From: JAFALK01 sp042701975
GTDB taxonomy: Bacteria > Pseudomonadota > Gammaproteobacteria > Burkholderiales > Burkholderiaceae_C
Reading direction: 5' to 3'
Length of the DNA stretch: 64,000 bases
NCBI GenBank assembly: GCA_042701975.1
Contig: CP170561.1
Location: 558,001 to 622,000 of the forward strand
Position numbers and translations under genes: made by a program. This document shows positions 16,327-25,264 of this stretch, piece after piece. The notes under the pieces are model-generated. The model was not told where the DNA came from. It made no database searches and saw only the letters and a program-made list of their open reading frames with translations. Positions within the stretch are counted from its first letter, which is position 1. Each line of letters begins with the position of its first letter.

Positions 16327-17307
16327 TCAGGCGGCAAAAGCCGCCGCAGCGCGATTCAGGCGATCGCGTACACCATCCCAGGCGCTGCCCGCGGGCGGCG
16401 CCTCGATCCAGATTTCCTGGGCACCCGCTGCGTCGAGCTCGCGCAGCACGGCAAACAGTTCGTGCGCGGCCGCTGCCGCATCCTGGGGCATGCGGCGCTG
16501 CAGCAACGCAGCTTGAGCCACGGGCGTGCGGGAATATACCGCCACGCCTTGGCCTGATTGTTTCCCCAGCCCCTCGCCCAGGGTGGCGGCATCGGCAAAC
16601 AGGCGGACGACGGCACGCGGGGCGTAGTGGGCTTCGAGGGTGCCGGAGGCGCGCGGAGCGCCGCCATCCGGCGCCTGCAGGGGCTGGCCCAGCACGGCTT
16701 CGATCTGTTCGGGCGTGATCATGCCCGGGCGCAGCAGCACGGCGCGGCCGCGGCTGCAGTCGACGATGGTCGACTCGATGCCGACCTCGCAATCGCCGCC
16801 GTCCAGCACCAGCAGGCCAGGCCCGAATTCCTCGGCCACGTGCTCGGCATGGGTGGGGCTGACGCGGCCGAAGCGGTTGGCGCTGGGCGCCGCCATGCCG
16901 GGCACGCCGAGTTCGCGCGCGGCCACCAGCAGCGCGTGCGCCACCGGATGCGCTGGACAGCGCAGGCCCACGCTGGACTGGCCGCCGGCCGCCGCCGCGG
17001 CCATGTGCGGCGCGCGCGGCACGATGACCGTCAGCGGGCCGGGCCAGAAGGCGTCCATCAGCTGGCGGGCGATGGCGGGCAGCTCCGACGCAAAGCGGGC
17101 CGCCTGCTCCGGATCGGTCACATGGACGATCAGCGGATGGTCGGCCGGCCGGCCCTTGGCCTCGAAGATTTTGGCCACGGCCGCGTTCTGGTCGGCGCGG
17201 GCACCGAGACCGTACACGGTCTCAGTGGGCACGCCGACGAGATCGCCCCGCGCCAGCGCCTCGGCGGCCTGGGCAAGCGATGCGGGATCGCGGCCGGAAA
17301 GGATCAT
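16327..17307 (-). CDS. sua5: L-threonylcarbamoyladenylate synthase (Sua5/TsaC)
   Basis: 326 residues. Makes threonylcarbamoyl-AMP from Thr, bicarbonate and ATP, the first step of t6A synthesis. The YrdC domain spans about 8-205: LVGVPTETVYGLGARA, KIFEAKGRP, FWPGPLTVIVPR, and PSANRFGRVSPT. A C-terminal Sua5 domain follows (about 230-320) after the linker APRASGTLEAHYAPRA, so this is the long Sua5 form rather than short TsaC. ATG 17307 overlaps the purK stop by 4 bp. Confidence 0.93.
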   Translation of the reverse strand: MILSGRDPASLAQAAEALARGDLVGVPTETVYGLGARADQNAAVAKIFEAKGRPADHPLIVHVTDPEQAARFASELPAIARQLMDAFWPGPLTVIVPRAPHMAAAAAGGQSSVGLRCPAHPVAHALLVAARELGVPGMAAPSANRFGRVSPTHAEHVAEEFGPGLLVLDGGDCEVGIESTIVDCSRGRAVLLRPGMITPEQIEAVLGQPLQAPDGGAPRASGTLEAHYAPRAVVRLFADAATLGEGLGKQSGQGVAVYSRTPVAQAALLQRRMPQDAAAAAHELFAVLRELDAAGAQEIWIEAPPAGSAWDGVRDRLNRAAAAFAA

Positions 17308-18476
17308 GGCTGGGGCAGGCCCAGGATGGCGCAGGCGCGCTCGGCCACGGCACGGGCTTCGTCGGCCGTGGCGGCGGTGATGTTCAGGTGGCCCATCTTG
17401 CGGCCACGGCGCGCCTCGTTCTTGCCGTAGAGGTGCAGGTGCGTGCCGGCCAAGGCCAGCACGGCCGCCCAATCCGGCGTGCGCTGCTGTTGGGCGCCCT
17501 CGGGGAACCACAGGTCGCCCAGCAGGTTCAGCATCAGCGTCTTGGAGTGCAGGCGCGGCACGGGCAGCGGCAGGCCGGCCATGGCGCGCACCTGCAGGTC
17601 AAACTGCGAGACATCGCAGGCGTCCAGCGTGTAGTGGCCAGAGTTGTGCGGGCGCGGCGCCATCTCGTTGACGACCAGACTGCCGTCTTGCAGCACGAAG
17701 AACTCCACGCACAGCACGCCCACGTACTGCATGGAAGCGGCGATGCGCGCGGCCGAGGCCGAGGCTTCGGCCTGCAGCGCGAGGCTGGCGTTGGGCGCGG
17801 GCACCTCGGTCACGGCCAGGATGCCGTCGCGGTGCAGGTTCTGCTGGACCGGGAACTGCACGATCTCGCCATTGGCGCTGCGGGCGCTGATGACGGAGAT
17901 CTCGAGCTTGAGCGGCAGCAGCTTTTCCAGCACGCAGCGCTGGCCCTTCATGGCCTTCCAGGCGGCGTCCAGCTCGGCACGATCGCGCACGCGCGCCTGG
18001 CCCTTGCCGTCGTAACCCATGCGGGCGGTCTTGAGGATGCCGGGCAACAGCAGGTCGGGCACGCCGGCCAGATCGGCATCGGTGGCGATCACGGCATAGG
18101 GCGCGCAAGCGACGCCGCTGGCCTCGAAGTGGGCCTTCTCGGCGGCGCGGTCCTGGCAGATGGCCACGGCCGTGCCGGCGGGCGCCACGAAGCGCGACCG
18201 TGCCAGCTGCTGCAGGGCGGCGGCCGGCACGTTCTCGAATTCGGTCGTGATGGCTTCGCAAGCACCGGCCAGGGCTTCGAGCGCGGCCGGGTCGAGGTAG
18301 TCGGCGTGGATGTGGTCGTGGGCCACGAGGCCGGCCGGCGAGAGTGGATCGGGATCGAGCACAACGGTGCGATAGCCCAGCGACTGAGCGGCATGCACGA
18401 ACATGCGGCCGAGCTGGCCGCCGCCCATCACGCCGAGCGTGGCTTCTCCGGGCAGCAGGGCCTGGGTCGCGGCCAT
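17304..18476 (-). CDS. purK: 5-(carboxyamino)imidazole ribonucleotide synthase
   Basis: 390 residues. ATP-grasp enzyme that carboxylates AIR to N5-CAIR in purine synthesis. N-terminal GVMGGGQLGRMFVHAAQ, ATP-grasp blocks TARMGYDGKGQ and VLEKLLPLKLEISVI, and MAPRPHNSGHYTLDAC are diagnostic. It starts at the last base of purE's stop (TGATG, 1 bp shared), so it is translated with purE, the next enzyme of the pathway. Confidence 0.96.
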   Translation of the reverse strand: MAATQALLPGEATLGVMGGGQLGRMFVHAAQSLGYRTVVLDPDPLSPAGLVAHDHIHADYLDPAALEALAGACEAITTEFENVPAAALQQLARSRFVAPAGTAVAICQDRAAEKAHFEASGVACAPYAVIATDADLAGVPDLLLPGILKTARMGYDGKGQARVRDRAELDAAWKAMKGQRCVLEKLLPLKLEISVISARSANGEIVQFPVQQNLHRDGILAVTEVPAPNASLALQAEASASAARIAASMQYVGVLCVEFFVLQDGSLVVNEMAPRPHNSGHYTLDACDVSQFDLQVRAMAGLPLPVPRLHSKTLMLNLLGDLWFPEGAQQQRTPDWAAVLALAGTHLHLYGKNEARRGRKMGHLNITAATADEARAVAERACAILGLPQP

Positions 18477-18979
18477 CAGGTGAGGTCCTTCGTCATCGCA
18501 CGGGCGACTTCGGTCTGCTGCATGCGGAAGGCTTCGAGCTGGGCGCGCAGGCCCGCGTCGTGATTGGCCAGCATGGCCACGGCGAACAGCGCCGCATTGG
18601 CCGCGCCGGCCGCGCCGATGGCGAAGGTGGCCACCGGGATGCCCTTGGGCATTTGCACGATGCTGTGCAGCGAATCCACACCCTGCAGGTGGCGGCTGGC
18701 CACCGGCACGCCCAGCACGGGCACGACGGTCTTGGCGGCCAGCATGCCCGGCAGATGGGCTGCACCGCCCGCGCCGGCGATGATCGCCTGCAGGCCGCGT
18801 CCTACAGCAGCTTCGGCATAACGGAACATCTCGTCAGGCATGCGATGGGCAGAAACCACCTGCGCCTCAAAGGGCACACCGAACTCGGCGAGAATGTCCG
18901 CCGCCTGCTTCATGGTCTCCCAGTCACTGCTGGAACCCATCACGATGCCGATCAGCGGAGATTGGACTGGAGACGTCAT
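18476..18979 (-). CDS. purE: N5-carboxyaminoimidazole ribonucleotide mutase
   Basis: 167 residues. Converts N5-CAIR to CAIR. GIVMGSSSDWETM (residues 10-22), VVSAHRMPDEMFRYA and IAGAGGAAHLPGMLAA are the active-site loops of class I PurE. It is the first gene of the minus-strand run; its start is 72 bases from that of the divergent thioredoxin-like gene, and both promoters must lie in that gap. Confidence 0.96.
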   Translation of the reverse strand: MTSPVQSPLIGIVMGSSSDWETMKQAADILAEFGVPFEAQVVSAHRMPDEMFRYAEAAVGRGLQAIIAGAGGAAHLPGMLAAKTVVPVLGVPVASRHLQGVDSLHSIVQMPKGIPVATFAIGAAGAANAALFAVAMLANHDAGLRAQLEAFRMQQTEVARAMTKDLT

Positions 18980-19051
18980 TTGCGCGGTGGCGGCCCCTGT
19001 TGCAGGGCCGAAGTTTGTACTTGAAAAGCCTCGAATTGTAGGCGGACACCC

Positions 19052-19994
19052 ATGATCGACATCACCCTCCAGAATTTCGAATCCGAACTGATCCAGGCCT
19101 CCCTGAACACGCCCGTCCTGCTGGACATCTGGGCCCCCTGGTGCGGCCCCTGCCGCCAGCTCGGCCCGGTGCTGGAAAAGCTGGAAACCGAGTTCGCCGG
19201 CCGCTTCGTGCTGGCCAAGCTCAACGCCGACGAGGTGCCGGAGATTTCGAGCCAGCTGAGCCAGATGTTCGGCGTGCGCTCGATCCCCTTCTGCGTGATG
19301 TTCGCCCAGGGCCAGCCGGTGGACGGCTTTGTCGGCGCCATCCCTGAGGAACAGATCCCGCGAGTTCCTGGCCAAGCACGTCCCCGAAGGCGAGCCGGTG
19401 AAGGAAGAGGCCGTGGCCGAGGAAGCGGCCCCCGCCGGCGCCGAAGACGCCCTCGCCCGCCTGGCCCAGGCCGTCCAAGCCCGCCCGGACGACGAGACCG
19501 CCCGCTACGACTACGTGAAGGCCCTGCTGGAAGCCGGCTTGCTGCAGGATGCTCGCGCCGCCTTCGCACCCGTGGCCGCGATTGCCGCCAGCACGCTGAC
19601 GCCGCATCCGCGCTTTGCCGCGCTGGCGGCCTGGATCGCAGCGGCCGAGCGCGTGGCCACCGGCTTCGACGCCGCCGCCCTTCGCGCCGCCATCGAGGCC
19701 AACAAGCGCGATTTCGAGGCCCGCTTCGCCCTCGCCCAGGGCGCATTCGCTCGCGGCGAGTTCCCGGCCGCGATGGACGAGCTGCTGGAAATCATCATGC
19801 GCGACAAGGCCTGGAACAACGAGGCAGCGCGCAAGGCCTATGTGGCGATCCTGGAGCTGATGAGCAAGCCCGCCCCCAAGGCCCAGGCTGCCGAAGCCAA
19901 GGGCACGCTGGAGCTTGCCGGCAAGGCCGTCGTGCCGCAGGCCGATCCGGTGCTGGACCAGTACCGCCGCAAGCTCAGCATGGCGCTGTTCTGA
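19052..19994 (+). pseudogene. cnoX: Thioredoxin-TPR protein (CnoX/YbbN-like), split by a one-base insertion
   Basis: Frame 1 from ATG 19052 encodes a thioredoxin domain with WCGPC at residues 30-34, up to FVGAIPEEQI. At 19357-19359 a run CCC has one C too many: dropping one gives EEQIREFLAKHVPEGEP and joins smoothly to the downstream frame, which continues to 19994 with TPR-like helices (ALARLAQAVQARPDD, AKRDFEARFALAQGAF-like) typical of CnoX. As read, translation would run on in the wrong frame after about residue 102. CnoX protects proteins from oxidation and hands them to GroEL. Either a true inactivating mutation (leaving an active single-domain thioredoxin) or a sequencing error in a short homopolymer. 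Confidence 0.85.
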
Positions 19995-20010
19995 CGCGCC
20001 GGTCAGCCGC

Positions 20011-21117
20011 TCAGGGCAGGTTCAGCTCGGGCGCGGCCAGCGCCGCCGCCCATTGGCGCTGCTGCAGCGCGAAGGCCTCGCGCTCTTGCCCGGCCAGGGC
20101 CTGGGCGCGCACCGCGCTCTCGGGCCTCTCCAGCCGCTCGTAGACCTGGGCCAGCCGGCCCCAGGTGATCATCCGGTCGTCGATCTCGACCTCGGCATTG
20201 CATTCCAGCTCGGCCGCTTCCGCCTGCTGCAGGGCCAGAGCCGTTTCGCCCAGATGAGCGCTGCACAGGGCCACGTCGGCCAGCAGGCTGGAGCTCAGGC
20301 GGTTCAGGCCCGAGGAGGAATGGATGCCGGGCAGATGCGCGACGTAGAGCTCGCGCGCTGCGGCATGGTCACCGGCTGCCACCAGCAGCTGGGCGCGCAT
20401 CAGCGGCCCGAGCTCGGGCATCAGGCCGATGTGCTTGGCGGCATCGTAATGTTCGGCAGAGAGCGTATGCATCCGCTGCACGGCCGAAGCCGATCCGGTG
20501 GCCGCACACTGCAGGCTCTCGCGCCGCACCTGGGCGACGCGCATGGAGGCGCTGTTGAAGATCACGGCCGACTGGCCAGCATCATCACCCTCGGTGGCCA
20601 CATGCTGGCGGGCATAGCCGTACCAGGCCTGGGCCTGCGTCGGCTGGCCGGCGAAATCGTGGGCCACGGCCAGTGTGAGTGCAAGCCGGCTCTGCGCCGC
20701 GTGGTGCGTGGCCTCCAGCAGCGGCCGCGTGGCCAAGGCGTGTCGGGCCACTGCCAGCACATCGTGCTGGACGTAGGAGAACCACGCCAGCCAGGCGCCG
20801 CACAGGCCTTGGAGCTCGACATCGCCCAGGGCCGCAGCCAGGTTGATGGCGCGCTCGAGCTTAGCGACATCGCAGCTGCCGAATTCGCTGAAGTAGAGCG
20901 TGACGCCCTCGGCGTAGTGCAGCCACGCGCCCAGCTCACGCAGCGGGCTCTGGAAATTGAGCTGGTGCAGGGCCGTGAGTTCATCGCGCGCCACGGCATG
21001 CTGGCCGTGGCGGGCCGTCAGCACCGCGCGCTTGACGCGCAGCGTGGCCGATTGCAGCGGGCTGGACGAGGCCTCGATCGCCTCGCTCAGGCGGCGCCAC
21101 AGGCGCGAATGGTGCAT
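20011..21117 (-). CDS. TPR-like helical protein of unknown function
   Basis: 368 residues, no signal peptide, almost wholly helical by inspection, with degenerate 34-36-residue alpha-hairpin repeats rich in Ala, Leu and Gln (LGAWLHYAEGVTLYFSEF, RLALTLAVAHDFAGQPTQAQ, ALCSAHLGETALALQQAEAA). It resembles the tetratricopeptide sensor region found at the C-terminus of some signalling proteins, but here it stands alone. Downstream of purC on the same strand with a 16-base gap. No catalytic motif is visible; function unknown. Confidence 0.65.
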   Translation of the reverse strand: MHHSRLWRRLSEAIEASSSPLQSATLRVKRAVLTARHGQHAVARDELTALHQLNFQSPLRELGAWLHYAEGVTLYFSEFGSCDVAKLERAINLAAALGDVELQGLCGAWLAWFSYVQHDVLAVARHALATRPLLEATHHAAQSRLALTLAVAHDFAGQPTQAQAWYGYARQHVATEGDDAGQSAVIFNSASMRVAQVRRESLQCAATGSASAVQRMHTLSAEHYDAAKHIGLMPELGPLMRAQLLVAAGDHAAARELYVAHLPGIHSSSGLNRLSSSLLADVALCSAHLGETALALQQAEAAELECNAEVEIDDRMITWGRLAQVYERLERPESAVRAQALAGQEREAFALQQRQWAAALAAPELNLP

Positions 21118-21133
21118 CGCGCGCCCCGGGTCC

Positions 21134-22033
21134 TCAGCCTGTCAGGCGCTCCAGCGCCTCGCGGTACTTGGCCACGGTCTTCTCGATGACTTCGGCCGGC
21201 AGGGCCGGCGCAGGCGCCACCTTGCCCCAGGGCTTGCCGTCCACGACGGCCTGCTCCAGCCAGTCGCGCACGAACTGCTTGTCGTAGCTGGGCGGGTTCG
21301 TACCCACCTTGTAACTCTCGACCGGCCAGTAGCGCGAGGAGTCGGGCGTGAGCACCTCGTCCATCAGCGTCAGGGTGCCGTCGGCATCGAGACCAAACTC
21401 GAACTTGGTGTCAGCAATGATGATGCCCTTGGTGAGCGCGTAATCGGCGGCGCGCTGGTAGAGCTGGATGGAGATGTCGCGCACGCGCGTGGCGAGATCC
21501 TCGCCAATGATGCCGACCATCTTGTCGAAGGAGATGTTCTCGTCGTGGTCGCCCATCTCGGCCTTGGTGGCCGGCGTGAAGATCGGCTGCGGCAGCTTGC
21601 TCGCGTTCTGCAGACCGGCCGGCAGCTTCACGCCGCAGACCTCGCCGCTCTTGCTGTATTCGGCCCAGCCGCTGCCGGCGAGATAGCCGCGCACCACGGC
21701 TTCCACGGGCAGAGGCTTCAAGCGCTTGACCAGCATGGCGCGATCGCGCACCTGGGCCTTCTCGGCTTCGCCGCTGACGACGGTGAGCGGGTCTTCGCCG
21801 GTCAGGTGGTTGGGCACGATGCCGTCGAGCTTGTCGAACCAGAACAGCGCCATCTTCGTGAGCAGCGCACCCTTGCCCGGCATCGGCTCGCCCATGATGA
21901 CGTCGAAGGCCGAGAGGCGGTCGGAGGCGATCATCAGGATGCGGTCGTTGCCCACCGCGTAGTTCTCACGCACCTTGCCGCGGGCGATCAGGGGGAGCGA
22001 GGTGAGAGAGGATTCGAGCAGAGCGGCGGTCAT
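21134..22033 (-). CDS. purC: SAICAR synthetase
   Basis: 299 residues. Phosphoribosylaminoimidazole-succinocarboxamide synthase. LPLIARGKVRENYAVG (residues 14-29), ASDRLSAFDVIMGEPMPGKG, and RGYLAGSGWAEY with GLDADGTLTLMDEVLTPDSSR are diagnostic, and the protein has the 300-residue long form common in beta-proteobacteria. It lies downstream of fba and the small cyclotransferase-like gene. In many Burkholderiales purE-purK-sua5 follow directly; here a TPR-like gene and the thioredoxin-like gene intervene. Confidence 0.96.
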   Translation of the reverse strand: MTAALLESSLTSLPLIARGKVRENYAVGNDRILMIASDRLSAFDVIMGEPMPGKGALLTKMALFWFDKLDGIVPNHLTGEDPLTVVSGEAEKAQVRDRAMLVKRLKPLPVEAVVRGYLAGSGWAEYSKSGEVCGVKLPAGLQNASKLPQPIFTPATKAEMGDHDENISFDKMVGIIGEDLATRVRDISIQLYQRAADYALTKGIIIADTKFEFGLDADGTLTLMDEVLTPDSSRYWPVESYKVGTNPPSYDKQFVRDWLEQAVVDGKPWGKVAPAPALPAEVIEKTVAKYREALERLTG

Positions 22034-22087
22034 GGGGCAGCGGTCGGGAGGGAGCGGAAGCCTCGCATTCTACGAGGCGGACCTGTC

Positions 22088-22552
22088 TCAATCGCCCTGC
22101 ACTGCCGCTGCCTTGAAGCCGGCGTAGGCGGCGGTGAAACGCGCCTTGCCCTCGCGCTCGAACCGCGCAGGATCCCACTGGCCAGGCAGCAGGCGTTCGG
22201 CGGCGACGCCACCAAAGCGATAGCAAAAAGCCTCGCGCTCACTGCCGTCGACCAGGCGCACACTGACGACGATGCGCTCGTACTCGTCGCCCTCGAAGGC
22301 ATCGAGCCGCGCAAGCGAAGCCTCATCCACATCGAGATAGAGCCGGCCCGCAACGCGCGCATCCGGCGCGGCCGCAGCCAGCCCGGGGTAGTCCTCGCCG
22401 CGCACGGGATGCCGCGCATAGCCGCCAAGTTCAGCGTCAACCGCCACGTGGGCGCGGCCGCAAACGCTGAACCAGATGTCGGCCCACATCAGCGAGCCGT
22501 AGGTGAAGCAGCAGGCCAGAGATTTACTGGACAACTTGCGCCAGCTCGCCAC
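22088..22552 (-). CDS. Gamma-glutamylcyclotransferase-like (AIG2) family protein
   Basis: About 154 residues. The fold signature FTYGSLMW, then YARHPVRGEDYPGL and a conserved acidic segment LARLDAFEGDEYERI place it in the GGCT/AIG2-like superfamily, where Glu in the last block is the usual catalytic acid. Substrate unknown. No ATG is available: GTG 22552 gives a 29-bp overlap with the fba 3' end, and TTG 22534 would give 148 residues and a smaller overlap. It is co-directional with fba and purC, so probably in the same transcript. Confidence 0.75.
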   Translation of the reverse strand: MASWRKLSSKSLACCFTYGSLMWADIWFSVCGRAHVAVDAELGGYARHPVRGEDYPGLAAAAPDARVAGRLYLDVDEASLARLDAFEGDEYERIVVSVRLVDGSEREAFCYRFGGVAAERLLPGQWDPARFEREGKARFTAAYAGFKAAAVQGD

Positions 22553-23588
22553 GCGCGTAGGAAGCGGCCACGTCCACCAGCGAACGCGCCTTGATCTTGG
22601 CGGCCTGGCCTTCGCAGCCGAACTCCATGTAACGCTGCTTGCAGACGGCCTTGGCGGCTTCGCGAGCGGGCTTGAGCCATTCGCGGGCGTCGAACTTGTC
22701 CGGGTTCTCGAACAGGAATTTGCGCACCGCGCCGGTCATGGCCAGACGGATGTCGGTGTCGATGTTGATCTTGCGAACGCCGTGCTTGATGGCTTCCTGG
22801 ATCTCCTCGACGGGCACGCCGAAGGTCTCCTTCATCTTGCCGCCGTACTGGTTGATCAGGGCCAGCAGCTCCTGCGGCACGCTGGACGAGCCGTGCATCA
22901 CCAGGTGGGTGTTGGGAATGCGCTTGTGGATTTCCTTGACACGGCTGATGGCCAGGATGTCGCCCGTGGGCTTGCGCGAGAACTTGTAGGCGCCGTGGCT
23001 GGTGCCGATGGCGATCGCCAGGGCGTCGAGCTGCGTGGCCTTGACGAAGACGGCGGCTTCCTCGGGGTCGGTCAGCATCTGGCTGTGGTCCAGCTTGCCT
23101 TCGGCGCCGATGCCGTCTTCCTCGCCGGCATCGCCGGTTTCCAGGTTGCCCAGGCAGCCCAGCTCGCCCTCGACCGTGACGCCGACCTTGTGCGCCATCT
23201 CGACGACGCGGCGGGTCACGTCCATGTTGTAGTCAAAGGAGGCCGGCGTCTTGCCGTCTTCCATCAGCGAGCCGTCCATCATCACCGAGCCGAAGCCCAG
23301 CGAGATCGCGCCCTCGCAGACCTTAGGACTGGTGCCGTGGTCCTGGTGCATGACCAGCGGGATGTGCGGGAAGGCTTCGGTGGCCGCCTGGATCAGGTGC
23401 TTGATGAAGGGTTCGCCGGCGTACTTGCGGGCACCGGCGCTGGCCTGCAGGATGACCGGGGCGCCGACCTCGTCCGCAGCGGCCATCACGGCCTGCACCT
23501 GCTCGAGGTTGTTGACGTTGAAGGCCGGGATGCCGTAGCCGTGCTCGGCGGCGTGGTCCAGCAACTGGCGCATGGAGACGAGTGCCAT
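22524..23588 (-). CDS. fba: Fructose-bisphosphate aldolase, class II (Calvin-cycle subtype)
   Basis: 354 residues. Zn-dependent cleavage and synthesis of fructose 1,6-bisphosphate. GIPAFNVNNLEQVQAVMAAA, metal-binding LVMHQDHGTS, VTVEGELGCLGNLE, THLVMHGSSSVPQ and KINIDTDIRLA are all present. The subtype (longer insert with GDAGEEDGIGAEG) is the one called CbbA/FbaA in beta-proteobacteria. ATG 23588 has AGAGGAAT a few bases upstream. It follows pyk on the same strand with a 164-bp gap holding a GC-rich hairpin. Confidence 0.96.
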   Translation of the reverse strand: MALVSMRQLLDHAAEHGYGIPAFNVNNLEQVQAVMAAADEVGAPVILQASAGARKYAGEPFIKHLIQAATEAFPHIPLVMHQDHGTSPKVCEGAISLGFGSVMMDGSLMEDGKTPASFDYNMDVTRRVVEMAHKVGVTVEGELGCLGNLETGDAGEEDGIGAEGKLDHSQMLTDPEEAAVFVKATQLDALAIAIGTSHGAYKFSRKPTGDILAISRVKEIHKRIPNTHLVMHGSSSVPQELLALINQYGGKMKETFGVPVEEIQEAIKHGVRKINIDTDIRLAMTGAVRKFLFENPDKFDAREWLKPAREAAKAVCKQRYMEFGCEGQAAKIKARSLVDVAASYARGELAQVVQ

Positions 23589-23705
23589 GGGAGATTCCTC
23601 TAGAGAGTCTAGGAAGTTGAGAATCCGCGGGCGCAGCGTACTCCCAATGGCTCGCCAATGGGGCATGTAACCGCGCCGTAACTACTGCGGATTCTAGAGG
23701 TCTCT

Positions 23706-23721
23706 CCCGGGGCTCCCCGGG
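23706..23721 (-). terminator. GC-rich hairpin between pyk and fba
   Basis: CCCGGGG-CT-CCCCGGG, a 7-bp perfect stem, lies 31 bases after the pyk stop on the minus strand. No T-run follows, so it may be a Rho-independent-like pause site or only an RNA stabiliser. Confidence 0.35.
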
Positions 23722-23752
23722 TCCGGGCCCTCAGGCCTGGTGGGTGGCTGCG

Positions 23753-25183
23753 TCAGCCGACGCGGCAAACCTTGAGCATGTTCGTGCCGCCCGGGTAGCC
23801 CATCGGCTCGCCACAGGTGATGGCGTAGGTGTCGCCCGGCTTGAGCACGCCCTGCTCCACCAGGATGCGTTCGGCCTGTGCCAGCGCCAGGTCGCGGTCG
23901 TCGAACTTGGGCATCAGCAGCGGACGCACGTTGCGGTACAGCGTCATGCGGCGCTGGGTCTGCTGCGTGGTGGTCAGCGCGATGATCGGCACCTTGATGC
24001 GATGGCGGCTCATCCACAGCGCGGTAGAGCCCGATTCGGTCAGCGCGATGATGGCGCGGCAGCCAAGGTGGTAGGCCGTGAACAGCGCGCCCATGGCGAT
24101 GCTTTGATCGATGCGTCCGAAGGTGCGGCCGGTGAAATCCATGTCCAGGTTGACCTCTTCCGCACGCTCGGCGGCGTGGGCGATGGCGGCCATCTGCTGG
24201 ATGGTTTCAACCGGGTACTTGCCGGCGGCGGTCTCGGCCGAGAGCATCACGGCGTCGGTGCCATCGAGCACGGCGTTGGCCACGTCGCTCACCTCGGCGC
24301 GGGTGGGCACCGGATTGACGATCATGGACTCCATCATCTGCGTGGCGGTGATGACGACCTTGTCCATCTCGCGCGCCAGCTTGATCATGCGCTTTTGCAG
24401 GGCCGGCACGGCGGCGTTGCCCACTTCCACGGCCAGATCGCCACGGGCGACCATGATGCCGTCGCTGGCCTTGAGGATGGCTTCGAGCTGCGGGATGGCT
24501 TCCGAGCGCTCGATCTTGGCGATCATGCCCGGCTTGTGGCGCCAGGGTTCGCCGGCCACGTTGGCCAGTTGGCGGGCCATTTCCATGTCCGTGGCGTTCT
24601 TGGGGAAGCTCACGGCCAGGTATTCGCACTGGAAGGACATCGCGGTCTTGATGTCGTCCATGTCCTTGGCGGTCAGCGCGGGAGCGGTCAGCCCGCCGCC
24701 CATCTTGTTGATGCCCTTGTTGTTGGACAGCTCGCCGCCGAGCTTGACGGTCGTGTGCACCTGCGCTCCACGCACGTGATCCACGGTCAGCTCAAGTAGC
24801 CCGTCATTGAGCAGCAGCGTGTCGCCCGGCTTCACGTCGCGCGGCAGCTCCTTGTAGTCCAGGCCGACGATGTCGTCGTTGCCGGGCTCGGTGCGGTCGG
24901 CGTCGAGGATGAAGGCGCGGCCGTTGATCAGCTCGATCTTGCCGTTCTCGAACTTGCCGACGCGGATCTTCGGGCCTTGCAGGTCGGCCATGATGGCCAC
25001 TTCCTTGCCGGCCTTGCGCGCCATCTCGCGCACGAGGGTGGCGCGGTCGATGTGATCCTGCGCCTTGCCGTGCGAGAAGTTCAGCCGCACCACGTCGACG
25101 CCGGCCCGGATGATGGCTTCCAGCACCTCGGGGGAAGAGGACGCCGGACCCAGGGTGGCGACGATCTTGGTGGAACGGTTCAT
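23753..25183 (-). CDS. pyk: Pyruvate kinase
   Basis: 476 residues. Converts phosphoenolpyruvate and ADP to pyruvate and ATP. N-terminal STKIVATLGPASSSPEVLEA, VVRLNFSHG, the catalytic GIMVARGDLAVEVG and ITATQMMESMIVNPVPTRAE are clear. I chose ATG 25183; the longer frame from 25213 lacks the normal N-terminus. It sits between maeB upstream and fba downstream, all on the minus strand, grouping lower glycolysis with pyruvate-malate exchange. Confidence 0.96.
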   Translation of the reverse strand: MNRSTKIVATLGPASSSPEVLEAIIRAGVDVVRLNFSHGKAQDHIDRATLVREMARKAGKEVAIMADLQGPKIRVGKFENGKIELINGRAFILDADRTEPGNDDIVGLDYKELPRDVKPGDTLLLNDGLLELTVDHVRGAQVHTTVKLGGELSNNKGINKMGGGLTAPALTAKDMDDIKTAMSFQCEYLAVSFPKNATDMEMARQLANVAGEPWRHKPGMIAKIERSEAIPQLEAILKASDGIMVARGDLAVEVGNAAVPALQKRMIKLAREMDKVVITATQMMESMIVNPVPTRAEVSDVANAVLDGTDAVMLSAETAAGKYPVETIQQMAAIAHAAERAEEVNLDMDFTGRTFGRIDQSIAMGALFTAYHLGCRAIIALTESGSTALWMSRHRIKVPIIALTTTQQTQRRMTLYRNVRPLLMPKFDDRDLALAQAERILVEQGVLKPGDTYAITCGEPMGYPGGTNMLKVCRVG

Positions 25184-25264
25184 GGAGCTTGTCTCGCGGG
25201 TTTGTAAGAGCAAAAGATTATGTGCCTCAAAACCCGCGATGCCCCGGTTTCTCCAAGTTACTAA

